DNA of 44,664 bases from Leptolyngbya sp. Prado105 (GCA_025454375.1 JALOOO010000024.1:1-44664), one strand, 5' to 3'. Positions 35,720 through 44,308 are shown, counted from the stretch's first letter. Program-made: numbers and translations. Notes: generated by a model from the sequence alone, not told the origin.

Positions 35720-36628
35720 TTATTTCGGTTTGTGGTGTTCGTGCCAGTGTCGGGCAATATCAACTCGACGGCAGAGCCAAACGCGATCGTGCTGCTGCAC
35801 ATAGTCTAAAAAACGCATCAAAGCAGCGGCTCGCCCGGGTCGTCCCACTAAGCGGCAATGCAATCCAATACTCATCATTTTCGGCGCAGTTTCGCCTTCT
35901 GCGTATAAGACATCGAAGGCATCGCGGAGGTAGGCAAAAAATTGATCGCCGGAATTAAAGCCTTGAGGGGTGGCAAACCGCATGTCATTGTTGTCCAAGG
36001 TATACGGAATGATTAAGTGCGGTTTTTTCTCTGTGTTGATCCAGTAGGGCAGATCGTCGGCATAGCTATCTGAACTGTAGAGAAATCCGCCTTCTTCAAT
36101 GACTAATTGATCGGTATGTTCGCTGCTGCGTCCGGTGTACCAGCCGAGTGGACGACTGCCCGTGACGCGGGTATGAATGTCGATCGCGAGTTTCATGTGT
36201 TCGCGCTCATCCGCTTCGGAGAAATCCTTGTATTCGATCCAGCGATAGCCATGACTGGCAATTTCCCAATCAGCGGCTTTCATCGCTGCGACGACTTCAG
36301 GATTTCGCTCTAATGCCATTGCAACCCCATAGACCGTAACTGGAATTTGACGAGCAGTAAACATGCGATGCAGGCGCCAAAACCCGGCTCGACTGCCGTA
36401 TTCGTAACAAGATTCCATATTCAGATGGCGCATCCCTTGAAATGGCGCGGCTCCGACAATTTCAGACAGGAAAGCTTCGGAAGCGTGATCGCCGTGAAGG
36501 ATGCAGTTTTCGCCGCCTTCTTCGTAGTTGATCACGAATTGAACGGCGATTTTGGCTTGATTTGCCCAGTGGGGATGGGGTGGGGACTGTCCGTAGCCCA
36601 CGAGATCGCGCGGATATGAATCAGGCAT
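35720..36628 (-). CDS. Allantoinase-like polysaccharide deacetylase (PuuE type)
   Basis: 302 residues from ATG 36628 (MPDSYPRDLVGYG). The opening pattern, the NYEEGGENCILHGD block and WEIASHGYRWIEY match the PuuE branch, a zinc-independent allantoinase in the polysaccharide-deacetylase (NodB) fold. It should open allantoin to allantoate in purine nitrogen recycling. The His pair and FHCR-like IGLHCRLVGRPGR at the C-terminus fit. The start overlaps the stop of the acyl-carrier-like gene by 8 bp (ATGCCTGA), so they are translationally coupled. No other purine-catabolism genes are in the window. Confidence 0.85.
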   Translation of the reverse strand: MPDSYPRDLVGYGQSPPHPHWANQAKIAVQFVINYEEGGENCILHGDHASEAFLSEIVGAAPFQGMRHLNMESCYEYGSRAGFWRLHRMFTARQIPVTVYGVAMALERNPEVVAAMKAADWEIASHGYRWIEYKDFSEADEREHMKLAIDIHTRVTGSRPLGWYTGRSSEHTDQLVIEEGGFLYSSDSYADDLPYWINTEKKPHLIIPYTLDNNDMRFATPQGFNSGDQFFAYLRDAFDVLYAEGETAPKMMSIGLHCRLVGRPGRAAALMRFLDYVQQHDRVWLCRRVDIARHWHEHHKPK

Positions 36629-37109
36629 CAGCAATTGACCGATAGAGTTGCTGATTCAGAAATATAACAAGATCTCGAACGGTATGCAGCATACTGACAT
36701 CTAAGCAATCGCCGATTTCAACGCCAAAATGATCGTGAAAGTCATCGCACAGGTGATATTCCCAGTCGAACCAGCAGACTAGAGGAAGTTGCAGATCTTC
36801 GGTTAAGCGATCGCTCGGTGTGACTTTGGCAAATTCTAATCCGGAGTAGGACTCCATTTGCTGATAGACGAAAAAAGTGAGGTCTTTGGAGATTGAAAGC
36901 GGTTGCCAAAATGAGCGATACCAGTCTTCAGAGGTACGAGTGGGGCGCGATCCCATTGCTTGATTGATCCGTCGTCGAATGCTGATATCAGGACTCAGAT
37001 CGGCGTAGGTTCTGATATTTAGAACGATATTATCTAGCTTGCGCCACATGCTCCCTGTTGCCCTTTGCCATCGGTTTGTCTCAGTATTCCCACTCAGAGA
37101 GCGATTCAA
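36621..37109 (-). CDS. Acyl-carrier-like protein (DUF1493-like C-terminus)
   Basis: 162 residues. The N-terminal ~100 residues are basic and unrecognised. The last ~60 (DRLTEDLQLPLVCWFDWEYHL, then HFGVEIGD and TVRDLVIFLNQQL) follow the acyl-carrier / DUF1493 pattern of helix II and helix III, but the Ser that would carry phosphopantetheine (normally DSL) is replaced. It probably acts as a binding or scaffold domain, not as a carrier. The start is a TTG at 37109 with AAGG upstream; an ATG at 37049 is the alternative. It is coupled to the allantoinase-like gene. Function unknown. Confidence 0.6.
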   Translation of the reverse strand: MNRSLSGNTETNRWQRATGSMWRKLDNIVLNIRTYADLSPDISIRRRINQAMGSRPTRTSEDWYRSFWQPLSISKDLTFFVYQQMESYSGLEFAKVTPSDRLTEDLQLPLVCWFDWEYHLCDDFHDHFGVEIGDCLDVSMLHTVRDLVIFLNQQLYRSIADA

Positions 37110-37210
37110 GCACCTTATTTTTTGAGGTTTTGCAGAATGAGCAATTGCTTGAAGAATTTGACTTCAATTTGACTTCAATGGGGGAGATGGGAGGTCAGTA
37201 GGAATCAGAG

Positions 37211-37344
37211 CCAAGAACTCGCGACGCATCCTTGGGTGTCATGACTCGAAAAACGGAGTTCCGAAGAACTGAGGCTGGTCATGTCGTGGCTTGTTTCCGC
37301 CCGAAGCGCTCAGCCCCTACGGAGGAAAACCCGCCTGGTAGGGG
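37211..37344. ncRNA. Structured non-coding stretch, possible RNA or transposon end
   Basis: No plausible gene. Several hairpins follow each other: 37211-37235 (CCAAG/CTTGG), 37240-37283 (CATGAC/GTCATG enclosing AGTTC-CGAA-GAACT), and 37314-37344 (CCCCTAC/GTAGGGG). Such a series is typical of a structured RNA, or of an IS200/IS605 right end with its guide-like RNA. No TnpB gene is nearby. The strand cannot be decided. Just upstream, ATTTGACTTCA is repeated twice in tandem. Confidence 0.35.
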
Positions 37345-37373
37345 ATTGAGTCAGAAGGGTCGGGCATTTGCCT

Positions 37374-37772
37374 TTAGGCAGGGGGAGTCATGACGGCTGC
37401 AACACAGTCGATTTCAACAAGGACATCTTTTGGCAATCGAGCCACTTCGACGCAGACTCTTGCCGGGGCAGTCGCTTCGTTAAAATATTTGGCATAGACG
37501 GCATTCATGGCAGCAAAATCGTTCATGTCTTTGAGGCAGACCATTGTTTTCACTACATTTTCTAAAGACGATCCCGCCGCTTCTAAAATCGCTTTCAAAT
37601 TGGTCATTGCTTGTTCGGTTTGAGCCGCAACATCGCCAGAACCGATAATCTCGCCTGTTTTAGGATCGAGTGGGATTTGCCCAGCGACGAAGACTAAACC
37701 TTGAGCCACGATCGCTTGATTGTACGGTCCAACTGGGGCTGGAGCCGCATCTGTCCGAATTACTTTTTTCAT
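37374..37772 (-). CDS. ridA: RidA family enamine/imine deaminase
   Basis: 132 residues, standard RidA length. [21 protein letters not shown] opens the fold, and [22 protein letters not shown] carries the Arg that binds the imine acid, followed by the typical Glu-Ile end. It hydrolyses reactive 2-aminoacrylate and similar enamines made by PLP enzymes, protecting them from damage. The start ATG overlaps the stop of the nudix gene by 4 bp (ATGA), so it is translated with it. Confidence 0.95.
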   Translation of the reverse strand: MKKVIRTDAAPAPVGPYNQAIVAQGLVFVAGQIPLDPKTGEIIGSGDVAAQTEQAMTNLKAILEAAGSSLENVVKTMVCLKDMNDFAAMNAVYAKYFNEATAPARVCVEVARLPKDVLVEIDCVAAVMTPPA

Positions 37773-38212
37773 AGGTTTGTTGATAATAGCCTGGGTCGCA
37801 TTCCATAATTTCTGTACTGTAAATAATCGTGCAAAATGCGATCGTGGTCAAAACATAAATTCTCAGGGATCTCCCAAATTTCGACGACTCGGACATTTTT
37901 GGCATCGTCGCCTGCTTTCGGTTCACCTTTGGCAGTGGCAATGTAGGCAATACTCATCGTGTGTTGGCGTTCGTCGCGATCGGGATCAGAATAAACGCCC
38001 AGCAAATCAATCAATTCAATTTTGAGTCCAGTTTCTTCGTTTGCTTCGAGATGAGCCGTTTTCTCAGCCGAATTGCCGTAATCGATGAAACCACCGGGAA
38101 TTGCCCAGCCGTATGGAGGATTTAACCGTTCGATGAGGACAATTGGGCGGGCGGGTCGATCGATCAGTTCGATAATGATGTCAACTGTGGGAGCCGGATT
38201 GCGATACGCCAT
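37769..38212 (-). CDS. Nudix hydrolase with atypical box
   Basis: 147 residues. The Nudix box starts at [15 protein letters not shown] and ends LEANEETGL. Against GX5EX7REUXEEXGU it keeps the glutamates that bind metal (E16, E19, E20) but has Asn in place of the first Glu and Leu in place of the Arg. Metal-dependent hydrolysis of nucleoside-diphosphate compounds is likely still possible. Substrate unknown. It is coupled to ridA by a 4-bp overlap; the pair suggests damage control or metabolite cleaning, an inference. Confidence 0.88.
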   Translation of the reverse strand: MAYRNPAPTVDIIIELIDRPARPIVLIERLNPPYGWAIPGGFIDYGNSAEKTAHLEANEETGLKIELIDLLGVYSDPDRDERQHTMSIAYIATAKGEPKAGDDAKNVRVVEIWEIPENLCFDHDRILHDYLQYRNYGMRPRLLSTNL

Positions 38213-38314
38213 AAAAAATTACGATTTCCGAATTAATCTTGATTCTTCTTGCGATGGATTTTGCTGTTCTTGCCTCATGGTACAGTTCTGACAGCCTTTT
38301 CCTGCTGGATTACT

Positions 38315-39820
38315 ATGCCTTTAATGCGATCAAGTGGCGTTTTGCTGCATCCTACTTCTTTTCCAGGTCGATTTGGGATTGGTGAACTGGGGGCTGAAGC
38401 TCATCGGTTCATTGAATTTCTGGTACAGAGTGGGCAGCAATATTGGCAGGTGTTGCCTTTGGGTCCGACGGGATATGGCAATTCGCCTTATGCGTCCTAT
38501 TCATCCATAGCAGGAAATCCGTTGCTGATTAGTTTGGAGATATTGCGCGATCGCAAATTGCTAGAAGAATCCGATTTTGCAAATTTGAAAGATTTTTGGG
38601 TGGATTGTGTGGATTTCGATCGTGTGTTTGCGATGAAGGTTCCACTGTGGCGAAAGGCGTGTGACGCGTTTAAGCGTCAAGAAAAAGAACAGCGCGAGTT
38701 TGCTGAGTTTTGTACGAAGAAAGCGTTTTGGCTAGAAGACTATGCGCTGTTTATGGCGTTGAAAGATGAGAATGGTGGCAAGAGTTGGTATGAGTGGGAA
38801 CCGGAATTGATGCAGTCAAAGCCCGATGCGATCGAGGAGGCGCGGGTTCGGTTGCAGGATGAGATTTACTATCAGAAATTTCTTCAGTATGAGTTTTTCA
38901 GACAGTGGGGGGAACTGAAGGAATTTGCGAATGAGAATGGGGTGCAGATTATTGGCGATATTCCCATCTATGTGGCGCATGATAGTGCGGATGTCTGGGC
39001 AAATTCGCAGAATTTTCGACTGGATGCTGAGACGGGTCAGCCTGAACTGATGGCGGGAGTGCCACCGGATTACTTCAGTGCAACGGGGCAGCTTTGGGGG
39101 AATCCAATTTACGATTGGGACTATCTCGAATCGACGGATTTTAAGTGGTGGGTGCAGCGGTTTGAAGCGATGCTGGCGCTTGTCGATTGGATTCGGATTG
39201 ATCACTTCCGGGGACTTGAAGCTTACTGGGCAGTGCCGCAGGGTGAAGAGACGGCAATGAATGGAACCTGGATCGAAGCTCCGGGAGATAAGTTCTTTGA
39301 GATGCTGAATACTAAGCTGGGGAAACTGCCGATCTTAGCTGAGGATTTGGGGGTGATTACGCCTGAAGTGGAGGCTTTGCGGGATAAGTTTGAGTTTCCG
39401 GGGATGAAGATTATCCATTTTGCTTTTGGGTCTGATCCGGGTAATCCTTATCTGCCATTTAACTATCCGCGTAATTGTGTGGTGTATACGGGAACGCATG
39501 ATAACGATACGACGATCGGATGGTATGAGAAGCTATCAGACTATGAGCGGGGCAATCTCTGGAACTATATGGGCTGTATTGGGCAACAGGGGATTCATTG
39601 GGATTTGATTCGAGTGGCAATGAGTTCTGTGGCGGTGCTTTCGATCGTTCCGATGCAGGATCTGATGGGGTTGGGGACGGATAGTCGAATGAATACTCCG
39701 GGTCTAGCAGAGGGAAATTGGGGCTGGCGGTATCGATCGGAGATGTTGAATGATGAGATTCGCGATCGATTTGCGAGTTTGACGCATCTGTTTGGGCGTG
39801 CGCCGCAGAGGCAGCACTAG
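38315..39820 (+). CDS. malQ: 4-alpha-glucanotransferase (GH77)
   Basis: 501 residues from ATG 38315; the upstream extension is not conserved. GH77 motifs: LLHPTSFPGRFGIGELG, QVLPLGPTGYGNSPY, IRIDHFRGLEAYW (nucleophile Asp), LAEDLGVITPEVEAL (acid Glu) and TGTHDNDTTIGW. It rearranges alpha-1,4-glucans (glycogen/maltodextrin turnover) in the cytoplasm. Length is normal for the plain bacterial form. It is divergent from the nudix gene, with no glycogen gene next to it. Confidence 0.95.
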   Translation: MPLMRSSGVLLHPTSFPGRFGIGELGAEAHRFIEFLVQSGQQYWQVLPLGPTGYGNSPYASYSSIAGNPLLISLEILRDRKLLEESDFANLKDFWVDCVDFDRVFAMKVPLWRKACDAFKRQEKEQREFAEFCTKKAFWLEDYALFMALKDENGGKSWYEWEPELMQSKPDAIEEARVRLQDEIYYQKFLQYEFFRQWGELKEFANENGVQIIGDIPIYVAHDSADVWANSQNFRLDAETGQPELMAGVPPDYFSATGQLWGNPIYDWDYLESTDFKWWVQRFEAMLALVDWIRIDHFRGLEAYWAVPQGEETAMNGTWIEAPGDKFFEMLNTKLGKLPILAEDLGVITPEVEALRDKFEFPGMKIIHFAFGSDPGNPYLPFNYPRNCVVYTGTHDNDTTIGWYEKLSDYERGNLWNYMGCIGQQGIHWDLIRVAMSSVAVLSIVPMQDLMGLGTDSRMNTPGLAEGNWGWRYRSEMLNDEIRDRFASLTHLFGRAPQRQH

Positions 39821-39859
39821 ACGATACAATGGGCGTACTCTCTGATGAGATAGAGTCTT

Positions 39860-39976
39860 ATGGTCACATTGATTGCAAATGAAGTGACTCTTGCGCAATT
39901 GCGGCAGCGCTTTGGGCTTGTGCGATCGAGTGATCCGAATTTCTTGGGCTTAGGTTTGGGGTCTACAAGGTTTTAG
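39860..39976 (+). pseudogene. N-terminal fragment of a PD-(D/E)XK-type protein
   Basis: A 38-codon frame (MVTLIANEVTLAQLRQRFG, then LVRSSDPNF) looks like the start of a cyanobacterial nuclease-like family, whose normal continuation (a Trp-Gln/Leu-Pro segment) is missing. It ends in an unrelated stretch and a TAG. It is probably a truncated relic; the assignment is from memory of the family start and is weak. Nothing else fills the 268-bp gap 39821-40088. Confidence 0.35.
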
Positions 39977-40088
39977 CGATTTTGAAACAGATCACAACCT
40001 AAGGTCAATCGATGATTCTTATGATCCATCCGTCTTACATCTCCCCTAAGTTTTACAATGAGAACTGTGATGTATTGCGGATTGTCTC

Positions 40089-40979
40089 ATGCAGGTCGCT
40101 TCTTCGATCGATACGGTTCCTGGACAGTATTGGAACTGGCGAAACGAGCCAGTTTACTATGTGAAAATGGGCGAGCGAAACAACCGCCCGCCCTTGTTAT
40201 TGATTCATGGGTTTGGAGCTTCGACCGATCACTGGCGAAAAAATGTCATCGGATTGAGTCAAGAGTTTGAAGTGTGGGCGATCGACTTACTTGGATTTGG
40301 GCGATCGGCAAAGCCAGATTGGAAATATAGCGGCGATCTCTGGCGCGATCAGATTCATGAATTTATCACCGAGGTTATCGGTGCGCCTGCTGTCGTTGCT
40401 GGGAATTCACTGGGCGGATATGTCGGACTTTGTGCCGCATCTCAGCGTCCAGAGTCTTCTGCCGGATTGATTTTAATTAATAGCGCAGGTCCCTTTACAG
40501 ACATTCAAGGCACGACCAAACCTGATCCAATTCGGCAAGTCATGGGGAGTTTGGTGATGAGCTTGTTTCATCAAGACTGGGCGAGTTGGTTGCTGTTTCA
40601 GTACGTCCGGCAAAAATCAACGATTCGCAAAACCTTAGAAAAGGTTTATCTCGATCAAAGTGCGATTAGCGATCGCTTAGTCGATGAGATTCAGCGCCCC
40701 GCATTTGATCAAGGTGCAGATAAGGTGTTTGCTTCAGTCTTTCGGACTCCACAAGGCGAAAAGGTCGATGTGTTGCTCGGACAATTGACGCGACCTTTGT
40801 TGATGTTGTGGGGAGAAGGTGATCCGTGGATTAATGCTCGCGATCGTGGGGAAAAATTCCGTAGTTATCATCCGCAATTGACGGAATATTACTTGAATGC
40901 GGGGCATTGTCCGCATGATGAAATTCCCGATCGAGTGAATGAATTGATTCGAGATTGGGTGTTCTCGCAATTGGATTGA
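40089..40979 (+). CDS. Alpha/beta hydrolase
   Basis: 296 residues. Oxyanion LLLIHGFGASTDHW, nucleophile elbow GNSLGGYVG (Ser), Asp in WGEGDPWIN and His in NAGHCPHDEIP. The start motif (QYWNWRNEPVYYVKMGE) resembles a subgroup of cyanobacterial and plastid hydrolases that includes pheophytinase-like enzymes. An esterase or dephytylase role is possible but not proved. No signal peptide. It is a single gene, with a strong hairpin after it. Confidence 0.88.
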   Translation: MQVASSIDTVPGQYWNWRNEPVYYVKMGERNNRPPLLLIHGFGASTDHWRKNVIGLSQEFEVWAIDLLGFGRSAKPDWKYSGDLWRDQIHEFITEVIGAPAVVAGNSLGGYVGLCAASQRPESSAGLILINSAGPFTDIQGTTKPDPIRQVMGSLVMSLFHQDWASWLLFQYVRQKSTIRKTLEKVYLDQSAISDRLVDEIQRPAFDQGADKVFASVFRTPQGEKVDVLLGQLTRPLLMLWGEGDPWINARDRGEKFRSYHPQLTEYYLNAGHCPHDEIPDRVNELIRDWVFSQLD

Positions 40980-40997
40980 TTGGATCATGGACGGTTG

Positions 40998-41030
40998 CCC
41001 TATCTCTAAATGCTCCTATTTAAGATAGGG
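40998..41030. terminator. Terminator hairpin
   Basis: CCCTATCT pairs with AGATAGGG, extended inward by TAAAT/ATTTA past a one-base bulge. It lies 20 bp after the alpha/beta hydrolase stop. Confidence 0.7.
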
Positions 41031-41130
41031 TGAGTTTGATTCTTGCCTGAGCTAGATGCAGCATGATCGGTTGAAGCATAAGCTAAGCAAGGCTTATCGA
41101 TCGTCTGCATTCAAAATTTAGGGAATCCGA

Positions 41131-41991
41131 ATGAACCCACTTCAAGAAACAACAAATCTGCCCACCCAGGAGCGCTTTCAGCAGGAAATCAGATTAAGTC
41201 CGCAACAGCGACAAGATATTATTGAGCGTCTTCGTCCCAGTGCGTTAATGATTCACGAAACGATTCGGCTCGAAGGCGAACATCAACTGCTTCGCCCAAC
41301 TTCTGCCCTCGCTTGGTCTGCATTAGCTGCTGGATTATCAATGGGATTTTCGCTGGTGACTCAAGGGCTGCTGCGTGCGAATCTGCCCGATCAATCCTGG
41401 AGCACGATCGTTTCTAGTCTAGGCTATAGTGTTGGGTTTGTGATTGTTGTGATGGGTCGCCAGCAGCTTTTTACTGAAAATACGCTGACGGTGATGCTGC
41501 CCTTTCTGTCTCACACAAGCCGAGCCATCTTCTTACAGGTGTTGCGATTGTGGGGAACGGTTCTACTGGGTAATCTAATCGGAGCAGGTTTATTTGCAGC
41601 AGTCATTGGGCAGGTTCAAATCTTCTCAATCGAAGTCCAACAAGCTTTTACAGAAATTGGATTAGAAGCGCTCAAAGGCGGAACTTTAGAGATGTTTTGG
41701 CAAGCGATCTTTGCGGGATGGTTAATTGCCTTGATGGTTTGGTTGCTGCCGTCGGCTGAAGCCTCGCAATTTTGGGTGATCATTTTGATTACTTCTCTCG
41801 TCGGTTTAGCTGAATTACCGCACAGTATTGCAGGCTCAGTCGAAGTGCTTTATCTCGTTATGACAGGTGCGATAACTTGGATGCAGTACTTGGGACATTT
41901 TCTGATGCCAACGCTCCTGGGAAACATTGTTGGGGGTGTTTCACTGGTGGCTGCGCTCAATCATGCTCAGGTTGCTGCTTATCGGGATTGA
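41131..41991 (+). CDS. Formate/nitrite transporter family channel
   Basis: 286 residues with a 65-residue hydrophilic N-terminus and six predicted membrane helices, as in the FNT family (FocA, NirC, YfdC). Recognisable segments are AAGLSMGFSLV, FTENTLTVMLPFL (the family has N-T-x-x-V/T near helix 3) and GNIVGGVSLVAAL at the end. It should form a pentameric channel for a small monovalent anion such as formate, nitrite or bicarbonate. The long N-terminus is closest to the YfdC group, whose substrate is unknown. Single gene. Confidence 0.88.
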   Translation: MNPLQETTNLPTQERFQQEIRLSPQQRQDIIERLRPSALMIHETIRLEGEHQLLRPTSALAWSALAAGLSMGFSLVTQGLLRANLPDQSWSTIVSSLGYSVGFVIVVMGRQQLFTENTLTVMLPFLSHTSRAIFLQVLRLWGTVLLGNLIGAGLFAAVIGQVQIFSIEVQQAFTEIGLEALKGGTLEMFWQAIFAGWLIALMVWLLPSAEASQFWVIILITSLVGLAELPHSIAGSVEVLYLVMTGAITWMQYLGHFLMPTLLGNIVGGVSLVAALNHAQVAAYRD

Positions 41992-42050
41992 TAACGGTTT
42001 AAATTCGCTGGATCGTTCTATCATTCTTCGTTGCTTTGCATTTAGGATTT

Positions 42051-42464
42051 ATGGCATTTACTTACGATCGCACCATTCATTTCTCTGAAACCGATGCGGC
42101 TGGTGTTGTTTACTTTGCGAATGTGCTAAAACTCTGCCATGAGGCTTATGAGGCTTCACTCATTGCCAGTGGGATTGAGTTGCGATCGTTTTTTTCTAGA
42201 CAAAAGATTGCAGTCCCGATTGTTCATGCTGAGGTGGATTTTTTACAGCCGATATTTTGTGGCGATCTGATTGCGATCGAGCTTACGCCAACTTTGCTAA
42301 AACCGAGTGAATTTGAGATTCAGTATCGGGTGAATCACGCCTCAAAATTAGTAGGAAAAGCCTTGACGCGGCATGTTTGTATTGTGACAGAAACGCGATC
42401 GCGCAGCGAGCTTTCGGATAGTTTGAGAAGTTGGCTCGATCGATGTTCGGTAAGAATCGGCTAA
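42051..42464 (+). CDS. Hotdog thioesterase (DHNA-CoA / 4HBT type)
   Basis: 137 residues from ATG 42051 with AGG upstream; a TTG five codons earlier is weaker. SETDAAGVVYFANVLKLCHEAYE is the hotdog active-site segment of the 4-hydroxybenzoyl-CoA thioesterase group, with the catalytic Asp. In cyanobacteria a protein of this type hydrolyses 1,4-dihydroxy-2-naphthoyl-CoA in phylloquinone synthesis. That is the most likely role, by family; the residues cannot prove the substrate. It lies 39 bp before map on the same strand, so the two may share a transcript. Confidence 0.88.
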   Translation: MAFTYDRTIHFSETDAAGVVYFANVLKLCHEAYEASLIASGIELRSFFSRQKIAVPIVHAEVDFLQPIFCGDLIAIELTPTLLKPSEFEIQYRVNHASKLVGKALTRHVCIVTETRSRSELSDSLRSWLDRCSVRIG

Positions 42465-42502
42465 AACCGTCTACAATCGGAAACGCTTAGCATCATTTCT
42501 TC

Positions 42503-43270
42503 ATGGATATGGAACAAGAAGTTATTACCCTCCTTTCGAGTCGCGAAATTGAAAAAATGCGTCGGGCTGGCAAGCTTGCAGCGCAGTTATTGCAGCATTT
42601 AGATCCATTTGTGAAGCCTGGGGTGAGTACGCTCGACCTGAATGATGAGGCGGAGCGATGGACTCAAGAACATGGAGCGAAGAGTGCGCCCTTGGGGTAT
42701 AACGGGTTTCCAAAATCGATTTGTACGAGTGTGAATGAAGTCGTTTGTCATGGAATTCCCAATGCGAAGCAGATCTTAAAAGATGGCGACATTATCAATA
42801 TCGATGTGACGTTAATTGTGGATGGGTATCACGGGGATACGTCGAAGATGTATTTTGTGGGTGAGCCGTCTCCTTTGGCAAAGCGCTTAGTCGAAGTGAC
42901 TGATAAGTGTCGTCAGTTGGGCATGGATGAGGTGAAGCCTGGGGCGAGAATTGGGGATATTGGTGCGGCGATTCAGGAGTATGCGGAGTCGCAGGGCTTC
43001 TCGGTGGTGCAGGATTTTGTTGGTCATGGGATTAGCCATATTTTTCATACGGCTCCCCAGATTCCGCATTATGGCAAGCGTGGGACTGGCAAGAAGTTAA
43101 GACCGGGAATGGTGTTTACGATCGAGCCAATGATCAATGAGGGCACTTGGGAAGTTGAGGTGATGTCGGATAAGTGGACGGCTTTGACGAAAGATCGCAA
43201 GCTGTCGGCGCAGTGCGAACATACGATCGCGGTGACGAGTACAGGTTACGAAATTTTGACGCAAGCTTAA
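42503..43270 (+). CDS. map: Methionine aminopeptidase, type I
   Basis: 255 residues. The five metal ligands are visible in order: NIDVTLIVDGYHGDTSK (Asp, Asp), GHGISHIFHTAP (His), TIEPMINEG (Glu) and QCEHTIAV (Glu). It removes the initiator Met from new proteins, in the cytosol. No zinc-finger extension, so it is a plain type Ib-like form. Its stop overlaps the end of the convergent PD-(D/E)XK gene by two to three bases. Confidence 0.96.
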   Translation: MDMEQEVITLLSSREIEKMRRAGKLAAQLLQHLDPFVKPGVSTLDLNDEAERWTQEHGAKSAPLGYNGFPKSICTSVNEVVCHGIPNAKQILKDGDIINIDVTLIVDGYHGDTSKMYFVGEPSPLAKRLVEVTDKCRQLGMDEVKPGARIGDIGAAIQEYAESQGFSVVQDFVGHGISHIFHTAPQIPHYGKRGTGKKLRPGMVFTIEPMINEGTWEVEVMSDKWTALTKDRKLSAQCEHTIAVTSTGYEILTQA

Positions 43271-43878
43271 GCAGTGATGCCGACTAGAATGCTCATCAAG
43301 ATCTCAATGTCTTTGGGAATCAGGTAGAGCGATCGATCTTCATAAACGGTTTTGGTGGCGCGATCGAATGCGCCAAATTTTCAAAGGTCTCCACTGGTGA
43401 CGGCTCCGTAGATTGGATTGTCGGCATCTTCCCATTGATCAAGTGCAATCAGTTCAACGGCAAGCTGAGTGAAGCCTTTGGTTAGGTCGGCTTGTTTAGC
43501 TTCGCTGACAATCAGACGATTGCGATTTTTGATGTAGTAATCGAGTGTGCCTTTAAGCCAGTCGTTGACTTTGAGGGTGTATTCGATTCGTAGTTTGGCT
43601 TGAATGTGGTTGCAGACTGCGAGGACAAGTGGGGCGATGACGGCTTCTCGTCTTGCCATTTCTGAGGAAAGCGTGACGATGTTGAGATTTTGCTCGATCG
43701 TTGTCCGAACTGGGTCAGTAATAGAACGATCGAGTTGAGCTTGCGGGAGTTGGAGATTTTGAGTTACGAGATTGCATTCTAAATCGCTCAAAATGTCTTC
43801 AGCGGTGTAGGGGAGATCGAAGTATTTGCTGAAAGTGTAGCTTTCAGATGGATTTAGGATCTTGAAACGCTGTGACAT
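43267..43878 (-). pseudogene. PD-(D/E)XK nuclease-like gene with in-frame TGA
   Basis: The frame runs 204 codons from ATG 43878 to TAA 43267, with one internal stop: TGA at 43383-43381 (codon 166). The family normally has Trp there (YGAVTSGDLW, then KFGAFDR); TGG to TGA is a single change. Past it the frame continues cleanly (KFGAFDRATKTVYEDRSLYL, LIPKDIEILMSILVGI). The nuclease core is present before the stop: GTLDYY (Asp) and IVSEAKQADL (Glu, Lys). A 165-residue product lacking the end may remain stable, since the catalytic core is upstream. Otherwise an intact cyanobacterial family member. Confidence 0.8.
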
Positions 43879-44018
43879 CGTTGTTTTTAATCTTGCACTT
43901 TCATGATAGTGGATTGAAGAAGTTAAAACGCGAACCGCGCTCCACTGAAGAATTGTTTGAATGTCACGCCCGTTTAAAGTGGTTTTTTCTGATTCACATC
44001 AAGATGAGATGCTGAAAG
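43879..44018. other. Short gap before repeat element
   Basis: Contains a 22-codon frame starting ATG 43961 (MSRPFKVVFSDSHQDEMLK) that runs straight into the repeat element. If the element were removed with one copy of its 11-bp flank, the frame would end at once (DQ-stop). No function proposed. Confidence 0.25.
44008..44018. repeat. 11-bp left flank duplication
   Basis: GATGCTGAAAG occurs directly before the element and again at 44220-44230 directly after it. This is what a target-site duplication looks like. Confidence 0.75.
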
Positions 44019-44219
44019 CTGATTGACTGACAAAACTCCTGAAGGCCTCCTCCCTTCGTTGTCCCACCCACCCGCGCGTAAACGGCGGGCTAACAGAGAT
44101 AACCCCACTCAAGTGGGCTGAAGCCTCTTCTGAGTGTGCTTTAGCACAGTTGCCTCCAGTAGCCCGCCGTTCACGTGCGGGCGGGACATGCGATCGACGA
44201 AGATTTGTCAGTCAATCAG
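44019..44219. mobile_element. MITE-like element, complete copy
   Basis: 201 bp with perfect 16-bp inverted ends (CTGATTGACTGACAAA). Inside, arms 44071-44092 and 44160-44181 pair at 20 of 22, and two small hairpins fill the middle (44104-44117 CCCACT/AGTGGG; 44135-44148 TGTGCT/AGCACA). The whole would fold into a cruciform. It has no coding capacity of its own, and an 11-bp direct repeat flanks it. This fits a non-autonomous element mobilised by an unknown transposase. Confidence 0.85.
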
Positions 44220-44308
44220 GATGCTGAAAGACCAGTGAATCAGGCGATTGAGTTCGCTACATTTGCAAGCGAATCATTACAGCTTGGAGCGATTGAGACA
44301 ATCAACGC

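Noticed and set aside
37211..37344. Known riboswitch (cobalamin, TPP, glutamine, fluoride)
   Set aside because: None of their conserved boxes was found by eye.
43381..43383. Selenocysteine codon
   Set aside because: The family has Trp, not Cys, at this place, and no adjacent SECIS-like hairpin was seen.
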